This document shows, piece by piece, positions 47,701 through 56,600 of a DNA stretch of 64,000 nt (position 1 is its first letter; every line of letters starts with the position of its first letter). Location: NCBI GenBank assembly GCA_958510825.1, contig OY294048.1, positions 10,743,589 to 10,807,588 of the forward strand, given 5' to 3'. A program made the position numbers and the translations under genes. The notes under the pieces are model-generated. The model did not search any database. It saw only the letters and a list, made by a program, of their open reading frames with translations, and was not told where the DNA came from. This DNA comes from Brachypterus glaber (Eukaryota; Arthropoda; Insecta; Coleoptera; Kateretidae).

Positions 47701-48166
47701 CACTTTTTCGAGACCCGGTAAAATAGCCCGTTTTTGGCATTATGGATTTACACATTTTTTAAAAGATTAGTGATAGGCAAATATAACGGTACCAAATTTA
47801 AACTGAAAAACAGAGGGGGTCAAACTATAATGTAGTTTTCCCATGAGGTCACTGCCTCATGTCACAAGACTGAAAAAAAGCTCCTCACACAAGTTGATAA
47901 CCCTTTTTTTTCGTCTGGTGTAATTAATTATATTTTTAGGCGGCAAGGGCCACTCAGGACCATTCGGAGGCAGTTTCGTAGCATCCAGCAAATACAGCTC
48001 CGGTGGCCACGGGGGCGACTGGGCCAGCGAAAGCGGCAGCTCCGGAGGCGGTTCCGGGGGCGCGCAATACCAGGTACAAGAAGCTGTACACTACAGCGAC
48101 GTCCTAGGAGCTTCAGACTCCTACGGAGGTGGCGACGCCGGTCACCACTCAGCCTGGAGTAAATAA
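41700..48166 (+). CDS. Secreted Gly/His/Ser-rich cuticle-like protein (4 exons, 195 aa)
   Basis: Coding exons are 41700-41708, 42969-43029, 47121-47411 and 47940-48166. Exon 1 encodes only Met-Leu-Arg; exon 2 completes a signal peptide (MLRLIVASSILAAVHS, cleavage likely before APG). The mature part is about 175 residues of glycine with Ser, His, Tyr and Asp, in GGH/GGG runs (SYGGHGSS, SGGGSGGAQY), with no cysteine. All junction phases agree (0, 1, 1). A three-codon first exon followed by an intron in the signal peptide is the typical design of insect cuticular genes. It lacks a chitin-binding RR motif, so it fits the loose class of glycine-rich structural proteins of cuticle, eggshell or similar matrices. 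The two large exons are strikingly GC-rich against the AT-rich surroundings. Exact role and tissue cannot be told. Confidence 0.88.
42969..43029 (+). CDS. Gly-rich gene exon 2 (signal peptide)
   Basis: Between ATTTTAG and GATG|GTAAGT the frame reads LIVASSILAAVHSAPGVILD: a hydrophobic core, a small-residue cleavage site, then the first mature residues. Confidence 0.9.
43238..43653 (+). mobile_element. CAATGGAGCTCTCTAC MITE, copy 1
   Basis: Ends CAATGGAG and CTCCATTG; two internal hairpins around AACAAATACAGTATTTATTT. Near-identical to 52153-52566. Outer TTCAGCCA/TGGCTGAA pair at 43231 and 43688. Confidence 0.85.
43909..45073. mobile_element. CACTAGGCAACA TIR element, ~1.2 kb
   Basis: Perfect 12-base ends CACTAGGCAACA / TGTTGCCTAGTG. 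Repeated AAGGTCAAATTTTGATTCGG-like words inside; no transposase frame. Confidence 0.75.
46080..46310. repeat. Inverted repeat
   Basis: CTGTCTCTTAAAAGTAAAAAAT and GGTGCCAATTTCAC are mirrored at 46215-46265. Confidence 0.7.
46386..46422. promoter_or_regulatory. 37-base hairpin with two CRE octamers
   Basis: TGACGTCACAGCGCAC and GTGCGTTGTGACGTCA flank a five-base loop; each arm carries TGACGTCA, the CREB/ATF site. Function in this intron is unknown. Confidence 0.45.
46813..46964. mobile_element. ~150-bp MITE
   Basis: CACATCGTCGCCTTCCTT and AAGGAAGGCGACGACATGTG ends; inner GCTTATC/GATAAGC pair. Confidence 0.75.
47059..47109 (+). repeat. (AAT)n microsatellite
   Basis: About 17 AAT/AAA triplets ending 11 bases before the exon-3 acceptor of the Gly-rich gene. 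Confidence 0.9.
47121..47411 (+). CDS. Gly-rich gene exon 3
   Basis: AATTTCAG opens GHGPSLGSYGGDGGSSYGG and runs 96 codons to CAAG|GTAAAC. Glycine dominates; the HGLGLSGSFGD and ESGGGGGSEG stretches are low complexity. An (AAT)n tract lies just before the acceptor. Confidence 0.92.
47940..48166 (+). CDS. Gly-rich gene exon 4 (terminal)
   Basis: After TTTTTAG the frame gives GGKGHSGPFGGSFVASS and, later, YQVQEAVHYSDVLGASDSYG, ending SAWSK-TAA. AATAAA at 48240-48245 provides the poly(A) signal. Confidence 0.92.
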
Positions 48167-48239
48167 GTTAATTTAAAGCATGAGAGTCTGCATTCTTGTT
48201 CTATTTGTATTTATTTTTTTGTTACTATTTTATTTTGTT

Positions 48240-48245
48240 AATAAA
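48240..48245 (+). terminator. AATAAA poly(A) signal of the Gly-rich gene
   Basis: Canonical hexamer 74 bases after the stop codon, followed by a T-rich stretch. Confidence 0.75.
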
Positions 48246-49306
48246 AATTTTTGTTTGAAAATTTGTTTAATTTTTTAAATAAAATTTATAATATGTAATG
48301 ATCAGTATTCGGCGTAAACTCAGTTATGACTCATCAACGAAACATTTGACGACTAATTTGTTACCCACAACAATATTAACTATACATATTAACTATACAT
48401 ATCGGTGTTTTTCAAAGAAAAAAACGACATTCGATTTTTATCTTTTAAGAATACGAAAGTTTTTAATTTTTGTTTGTCAATAACTTTTTTCCCACCTAAC
48501 TCGTTTAAATGGAATCATTAAAAAAAATCAAGATAAAAAGAAATAAAAATGTAAATATTTAAAACCTCGCCTCAACGCTAGAGTCGACGCGGCGCCTATG
48601 CTAGTACTGGAAATTCTCCGACTACTGGTAATGATTAGTATTCTATCCTAATCAGGCCAGCGGGCGGCCGTGTGGGTGCCTTTGGGGGCACAGGAAAAAC
48701 AGGCCTAATGGGACGTCATTGTATACAGCGATAAAAATTTTTATACCTTTCCCCTGACGGAAAATTTGTCGACTAAAAAAGAGGTCCTCGCCTAGAAAAA
48801 ATGCTTTTACCCTAGCGGAAATCACGACTATAAAAAAAAACGAAAAAAGGTTTAGCCCTGGCGGAAATTTTGACGACTAAAGCAGTCTTTTGACGATTAC
48901 ACTCAGAAAATTTTTAATTTTTAATACTGAATGCTAAATGTCAATACATATTTTTTATTTATATCGCCACCATTGATATTTAATAGTTTACTTGTGATAT
49001 TAAATACTGAAATGTGTGTATTGTATACAAAATATTGTCATACTAACATAGAGGCCGTGATGGTACATGAAAAAACCACATAAAAGGTAAAATAAAATTA
49101 CATAAAAAATTTATATATAATTTTTTTCCAGCCACTCCCTCATTCTTCCCCAAAATGTAAAAAAAAATTTCTGGACATATCTTTTTTATTATTCAAAATA
49201 GAAGAAAAATTTAAAAACCACTCAAAAAGTAAAAGAAAATTATTCAAAATATTTTGTCGCTCGCTCATTCGAGACGGCTGGTTTTTTTAACATAAAAACT
49301 CTTAAC

Positions 49307-49503
49307 GGTAATTCCATGGTAACTGTCGTCGTTACAGCCGCAGAAAAAATGACACTTTTTTAGATATTTTATTATATTATTACTAAAGATTGTTTATTTA
49401 TTATTTTTAAAGACTGTTTGTGCAAAAATGATAATATAATAAAATATTTAAAAGCAGGTGTCATTTTTTATGCGGCTGTAACGACAGTTACCATGTAATG
49501 ACC
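49307..49503. mobile_element. GGTAATTCCATGG MITE, copy 2
   Basis: Collinear with 37480-37670, slightly diverged at the right end. Confidence 0.82.
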
Positions 49504-49659
49504 CTTAAACAAAAATATAACCAACTAAATTCTTTGCAAATAAATAAAAATGTATAAAATTTATATACATTTATATTTATATACATTTAATGTAAAGTTA
49601 TAAATATTTATAAATAAATGTCAAACATTTTTTGTAAATTTAAAGGACATATAGCGCCC

Positions 49660-50086
49660 TACACGGAAAGAAATTAGTGGGCTCTGCGCTATACATTATA
49701 AGATATTTGGTAACAGTGGCAAATTATAGTGATTTAAGCTATAGATTATAAGGGACACAATAACTAATAATGTTAAAAATAAATTGGAAACGATTATATA
49801 TATTACAGACACGATTATATTTATTACAGGCACTATTATAAATTTACAGAAATTTTATTATATTATAAAAATTATTAGCACGGACAATAATTAAATCTAT
49901 TTAAGCTATAAATGCCATACTATTTGTTATATTTTATTATTCACTAAACAATTAAAGTATTTCATATAAATTTTTACACTGACTGCCATAATTGTAAGAG
50001 AAAGCCTTGTATTTATATAATAAGCGATTATAATTTGCTTGGTATGTGTGTTATAGCGCTCCTAGCTATAATTTTTTTTCCGTGTA
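49660..50086. mobile_element. TACACGGAAAGAAATTAG MITE, copy 2
   Basis: TA-flanked, ends CACGGAAAGAAATTAG and TTTTTTTTCCGTG. Virtually identical to 32889-33317. Confidence 0.9.
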
Positions 50087-50142
50087 AGGGATTTATAAAG
50101 GACTGTCCTTTAAAACCCTAAATACAACGTATACACATGTAA

Positions 50143-51181
50143 AGGAAATGCGCCTAATTTCGGATGGTTTCCAAATTTCGGATAGTAGTGTATTTAAGAT
50201 ACTGTCTGCAAAGGTAAACAGAAACCTACTTTTATGTGAAGCCAAAAGTCAAACTAAATCCGTCCTGTAATATGATAACGGTAGAGCTTCTCCCCTTTAA
50301 ATGGCAGCACTAATCGTTTATATTGCAAATGGCAGTTTTGTGCTCAGTTGCATTATTATGCTTGTTTATTTTATAAATAATCGTTATAAAAGTTCGTGAT
50401 TCTGTCTTGGGTAAGTTATGATGTTAGTTAAGTTGATCCACTATTCATAATTAAGCAATTTGAAAACGTAAACATTCTACAAATTTCTAATCTAAAAAGC
50501 AGAAAGTTGCCTAATTTTGGATAGACCATTTTTGTGCATTTGATTCCCAATTTCGGATATCCGCAAGGTAATTATTATTCAGGATAACCAACCATTAATT
50601 ATTTTTTTTATAATGATACAACAAACTAAGATAAACAATTTTGAAAAAACGAAAATTACCTAAGATACTAAGGGCCACTTGCACCAATGATGATTTAACT
50701 TTAAACTTGGATTAAATTGACGGCCGACCAATCAGAACGCAGCATTTTTAACTTAAACTCGGTTTGGCTGAGATAATCCCGTACCAAAAGTTGGTGCAAG
50801 TGGCCCTAAGATATTCGAAATTGGGAATCTAAAATTATAGTTCCTATAGTATTTCGTAGAAAATCGCTTAATGATTAAATTACGTCTTAAATGTGAAGGA
50901 ATAACAAGAAACATAAGCAATGGGATCCAGATCTACTCTTGAAAAAATTTTTTCGGATATGTCCGAAATTAGGAGCCCTTTTTCAAATGCACAAAAATGC
51001 GCTGATTTTTTTTAACCGTGTTTTTTGGAAAAAATAAACTGTAATAAAATTGCTTTTATAATAAATCATGGTTCGCTATAATAAGTTGCATCTGGTTATA
51101 TAAAAAAAATATCAAAAAGTAATATCGAGTATTAAATATTGAATACATTGTAAATGGTATCCGAAATTAGGCGACTTTCCT
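50143..51181. mobile_element. ~1-kb TIR element hosting the 137-bp MITE
   Basis: AGGAAATGCGCCTAATTTCG and its inverse near 51160-51181 bound it. TTTCGGATA-type words recur inside. 50671-50807 is a nested insertion. Confidence 0.72.
50671..50807 (+). mobile_element. 137-bp MITE, copy 2
   Basis: AGGGCCACTTGCACCAATG to TTGGTGCAAGTGGCCCT; nested in 50143-51181. Confidence 0.9.
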
Positions 51182-51270
51182 CTATACTATACATGTGGGT
51201 AACTAAATTTTGATCAGCCCTCGTATCCATAGCAGATAAAGATTTTTAAATAAAAAACTCATAATCACTG

Positions 51271-51372
51271 AATGGCAACGCTGTCTGTCCGTCTGTCTGC
51301 GCGTAGACGTAGTTTTACTTGATTTCTCGGCCGTCCTCGTATGTCTGTCCGGCCATCGGTCGTTGTCGGGGA
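51271..51372 (+). repeat. Diverged copy of the sequence upstream of the THAP gene
   Basis: This 100-base segment matches 53333-53433 at roughly four bases in five: both carry GTCTGTCTGCGCGTAG, TTCTCGGCCGT and CCATCGGTCGT in order. The second copy lies about 100 bases upstream of the THAP-gene ATG, probably in its promoter or 5' UTR. Confidence 0.7.
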
Positions 51373-51853
51373 GTCACCGACGGTGACCCTTTTTCCTAAA
51401 GCAACGGGAGAAAATTTCTCGTCATTTTTATAAATGGCTTCTAAGAAACAGTTTGTAATAGGATAGTAGAGGTAGAATCATTCTGTCTACAGTTCTACAT
51501 CCAAATAAATAAAAATTAGGTCCAAAATTATGCAAACCAAATAAAAAATAGAATTGCAATATTAATTTCCCAGGGAAAGTCCTGGGCATGTAAAAAGTTT
51601 GCTTTTTTACGTAACTTGGCGTTTTTTTATATAAGAAAGCTTATCTTCGCAAGAAAATTATGACAAGAACGGTTTGAGATAAAAACCAAGGGCGTAGATG
51701 ATGATGATAATTTAATATTTTTTTTCTATAGGGGGGTATGTACCATAGGACACAAAATTATTTTTTTTTTGTATCAAAATAATATAAATTTATAAAATAA
51801 AATAAGGGGTACCTTTTGGCTATAGCCTATAGCATTGTATGTATATATATACA

Positions 51854-52899
51854 TACAGTGCGGCCCAAAAGTCCCCCCAGTGGGGGTCACCACCTCTTAA
51901 CTTTACTCGTAAATAAAACAACTTAAACTAGCTTTTTGCATATATTTGATATTTTTAACTCTTAAAATGTGGGGGATATGGGACGGATTTTTTTATACAA
52001 AGAAGGGTAGTGTGATACATTATTTTAAAGCATTTTAAATTCTCTATTCGACTATATATTTTTAATTTTTTTTAAGGTTTAGATTTTTCATTCTTTTTTT
52101 TTTTGGTAAAAAATTCAATTTTTTGATTTGTATTGAAAATTTTAATTTATATCAATGGAGCTCTCTACAACTAGAATTATGAAACAAAAGACGTCTACCC
52201 TATCTCTATCTCATATGTGCTACACTTTCCAGCCAACCAAATAAATACTGTATTTGTTTTTCATACAACAAATACAGTATTTATTTGGTTGGCCGGAAAG
52301 TGTAGCACTGAGCGGCACGAACGAACATAGCTAATGCGAATCTGTAGAATAAGATAATTCTACTAAAATTTAGATGGCACCAGTAATTTCTTTAATAAAA
52401 ATAATATAGTTACACTTTTCGCGCGGTCATTAAATATTGTATTTGTTCAACAAAGAACAAATACAGAATTTGTTTGGTTGGGTGGAAGTGGGAGTGTATG
52501 TATGTCTTCTATCCTTTTTGGGTAGAACTATTGTCCCTGTCTAATATAACGGGAGAAATCGCCATTAAAATTACATAGTTTAAAGGCATAATTTACGTTT
52601 CTGCATCATGAAATTAATTTTTTTAAAGAAATTTTGACGAAAATACTCATTTTTAATCCTATTTCAAACCCCCAAAAAAAAATCTAAAAAAATATAAAAA
52701 TATATAGTCAAATAGAGTATTATATAGGCTTTAAAAAAATGTAACACTCAAAAAGTCCATCCCATGGTCTCCTGCCCACATTTTAAAAGCTAAAAATAAT
52801 AAATATATTGCTAAAAGATAGTTAAGTTGTCTTATTGGCGAGTTGCAAATTTGAAGTCGATATCTCAACTCGTTCAAAAGTTAAGAGGGGGGTGACCAT
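51854..52899. mobile_element. TACAGTGCGGCCCAAAAGTC MITE, copy 3, split by another MITE
   Basis: Left half 51854-52152 and right half 52567-52899 match copies at 38248 and 39744; 52153-52566 is inserted. Confidence 0.8.
52153..52566 (+). mobile_element. CAATGGAGCTCTCTAC MITE, copy 2 (nested)
   Basis: Near-identical to 43238-43653, inserted in the middle of copy 3 of the TACAGTGCGG family. Confidence 0.87.
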
Positions 52900-52910
52900 A
52901 TTTATACAAA

Positions 52911-53003
52911 GGAAAAAAAGGTAGTTTTTAACATGTAATAATATTATATAATCATATTAATATTATTACATGTCAAAAACTACCTTTTTTTCCTTTTTAA
53001 TCC
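52911..53003. repeat. Inverted repeat
   Basis: AAAAAAGGTAGTTTTTAACATG is mirrored by CATGTCAAAAACTACCTTTTTT around an AT-rich loop. Confidence 0.8.
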
Positions 53004-53332
53004 CATTTTACATGTCTAAAGCCTACTAAAATCAAAAATAAGCCCCGGGGCCCGTAAAATGTTGCCAATTAATGACAAAAATCAACTCATTAATAACTAT
53101 TTTACTCGACTGTGTCCACCAATATCGTAGTGTGAGATCTGTGATTATGTCATAAAGGGCTACTTTCCCTTTAAAAATTTCGGCCGTAAACTTAGATTTT
53201 AGAGATTAGTTCCTAAAAGAAAAATAATATTTTGGCATATTTTTTACAGCTAGGTACCATGGAGCGCACATTTTATTGCGACTATCCCTTGTAACTTTCG
53301 CAGGTAAAGATTTTAAAAGCATGCGATTGAAA

Positions 53333-53433
53333 CAATGGCACCACTGGCCGTCTGTCTGTCTGCGCGTAGCCCTACTATTACTCTTTTCTCGGCCGTTTTC
53401 GTGCGTCTGTCCGACCATCGGTCGTAGTCGCAG
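53333..53433 (+). promoter_or_regulatory. Probable promoter/5' UTR region of the THAP gene
   Basis: A GC-richer, C/T-rich stretch ends about 100 bases before the ATG at 53536. No TATA box is evident. Assignment as promoter or 5' UTR is from position only. A second copy lies at 51271-51372. Confidence 0.4.
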
Positions 53434-53535
53434 ACTGTTTTCCGTAGTGTATGAACGTTCATTTGTTTATCTATTTTATTGCAAATGAAGTCTGTGTGAC
53501 GTTTTTGAATAAGTAGTGATTATTATTAGTTTAAA

Positions 53536-53633
53536 ATGGAAGAAAATGTTATTTGTAGTATGGTAGGATGTACCGAAAATCGTAATGCGGGATCTGTTTG
53601 TTATTTTCATCCGTTTCCGACCGATTTTAATAT
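53536..53633 (+). CDS. THAP gene exon 1: first zinc ligands
   Basis: ATG opens MEENVICSMVGC, giving the C-x4-C pair, then YFHPFPTDFN typical of the THAP N terminus. The donor is AATAT|GTGAGT, phase 2. Confidence 0.88.
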
Positions 53634-56600
53634 GTGAGTATGCAATTTACGGAACATTTACCGTAAATATACGAGGTGAATTTCAAAATTAGATTCAAAT
53701 TCCATTTCATATTTTGCAAATAAAAAGATTTATTTTAATTTTAAAATAATAATAGGCATAAAATATACTTTTATCCAATACATACAAATAATGAGACAAT
53801 TACCAGCTTTATTTTAAATAGATAAACTCGATAATAACCCCCGCGTGGCTTTTACTTTATTGAGTGGATAATTATTTATTTTACCCACTCAACTGTCCCT
53901 TGTCAAATTATTTTCTTGTAAATGTCATTAAAATTTTTAATAAAAATATGAATTTCTAACCTATTTATTGGATAAAACCTTGTACGGCACTCATGGGTAA
54001 ACCGATATTGCCCACTAGTACCATAAATAACTATTAATGAATATGAGATATCCTATTAATTAGGCTAACAGCTTTAAAAGGTATCACAGGTATTTCAGAT
54101 TTAAACTAATTATAGGTAAGTATAATTACCCGTAATTAGTTTAAATCTGAAATTCATGTTACCGTAGTTACCAACTAGGATAACAATACTATACCCTAGG
54201 CCTAGTAGAAACATAACGTGTTTTTTAGGAGTCAAACGTTAGGCACCTAACGATAGGGCCCTAAGTTAGAATAACGTTTACACAGGGTGATCAATAACTG
54301 ACATGCTAAAATTTAAGAGGTGATTCTAGATCCAAAAATATAAAAAAAGTTCCTATAAAGGTTGGTCCGCAAATAAAAATAAGATTTTTAATTAATAACT
54401 CTGGTACCCTTTAAGCTAAAGCGACGAGCTTTTGCATGTATACTAGTATTAATAAGGGCAATAAGTTTATGCTAATTTATTTTTTTGACTTTATCCAGAG
54501 GCGTCCCTAGATAGACGGAAAAATGTATTAAGCTTCACACATTTTTGCCCAAAACTTTTTTATGTGTACTTTTTTTGGATTTTTTGTAAAAAATTCCTTG
54601 AGTAAAAATATATAAAAAATGTCATATAGTGTAACACTGTAGAAGCAAACGTTTTCAACAAAAATGCAATTAAGAGGAAGTAACATTTTGTGCCACCAAA
54701 AACGTTAGTTTTTAAAAGTCTATACTCCTTTAATATTAAATTTAGGTGTTTTGGTGAAGAATACTTTTTTGCTCAGTTTTAAATGAAGAACCTGTAGCAT
54801 TAAATTTTTATTGATGTTTTTTTTCTTCCCCATTTAATATGTCATCTTCGAAGGGCCGTAGCTCCGTTAGGGCTCATTTCCGGACCAACGTTTATAGAAA
54901 CTTTTTTTCATATTTTTGGATGTAAAAGCACCTCTTAAAATTTGGCATGCTTTTGAAAAAATCTCATGCTCATATTTTTATTTTATTATTTTATGTTTTT
55001 AGGTGTATGCTGTGGGTTCAAAACAGTGGCAAGGCAGAATATTTTGAAGAATTTGCATTTAGAGGAGCCCAGCCTTTTATTAAAAAATTAATTTGCTCAA
55101 ACCATTTTACACAAGAAGACTATAACAATGATAATTTTGAAGATGGGTTAGTTATCTATTATTACTAGTGGACGGATAAAAGTATTCATTTACTAACCAA
55201 AAATTAGAATTAAAAAAACTAATTTAGTAATAGACACTTTAGGGCCACTTTTACCAACTTTTGGTACGGGATTATCTCAGCTAAACCGAGTTTAAGTTAA
55301 AAATGCTGCTATCTGATTGGTCGGCCGTTAATTTAATCCACGTTTAAAGTTAAACCATCATTGGTGCAAGTGGCCCTTAATAGTAGTTTTCGTAACGAGT
55401 AAGCGACTTTAGTCTTTAGTGCATCTCGTGCACTAAGGACTAAAGTCATTCTCGATGAAGTTTTTTTGACGACGCGAAAAAGTTCAAGATGGCGGATCCA
55501 CCGAATTTGTAAAATTAACTTTTTAATAAAAATTGGTATATGTTGTGGTTTTCTGGGGTAGCACGAATCTGTTATTAGATTTACTTTCAGCAACCTCAAA
55601 AACCTCAATATACCAATTTTCACAAACATCACAACCGACTATTAAGGGACTTTTGAAATTTTATTTCAAGATTCAGTTATAGAAACCTCAAAAACCCCCA
55701 TGTATAAATTTTCACAAAAAATATTGAAAACATTTTAAAATGTTTACCCCCTCACCTCCGCGCAGAGGGAATTAGAAAATTTAAATTATCAGATTCAAAT
55801 TCAGCAACTTCAAAAATCCCTACACAGCAATTTTTTAATTTTTGTAAAAAAATATTGTTTTTCCCCCATTTGCCCCACCCCAATGTTCACCAAAAACAAT
55901 CCCGAGCAAGAACTTTTGGTAACAAAAAAAAACCACAAAAATTATCTAAAAAATAGAAAAAATGATAATGATTTAGATGTTAAGTATACTTACCACCATG
56001 TTTGTAAGGGTTAAATGACTTACCTTGCCAAATCAGCTATGGTGTTTTTTCAAGCAAGATAGTAAATTAAAAATCGCACAGTAAATATTTTTACAACAGG
56101 TTTGAATAGTATATATTTGTATATAGAATATAGTAACGTTTTATAAAATAAACTACGCAGTATATTCGCACATCCAATATTCGAATCTGTTTTGAAAATA
56201 TTCCCCAGTCCGCACATATATGGATGCAACATGGTAAAGAAAGATTTTTTAGGTAACATGTGCCATATTACATGAGACATAACATACATATGTATGCTAC
56301 ATAACATGCCCTATAACAGAAAGATTTTTTACGTTACATGTGCCATATTACATAAGATGTAACATACATATGTATGATACATAACATGCAATATTGCATG
56401 TTATGTATCATATATATGGTACGAGAACATACACGATACATAAAATGTTATGAATTCAATACTAAATATGGCGTCTATATTATTTTAATTTTTATAGGTT
56501 AGAATCACTAATATTCTTAAAATTGTTGTTAATAATAAAAGTTTTACCCTTAAGTAGTAGAAACGCATTTATTTTTAGACAACTAAACCGATTTTAGATA

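Larger units (their letters stand above)
48246..53530. other. Intergenic repeat field
   Basis: Contains the elements listed at 49307, 49660, 50143, 51854 and 52911, and the duplicated upstream segment at 51271. 48530-49300 is unlisted AT-rich DNA with no coding signal. Confidence 0.6.
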
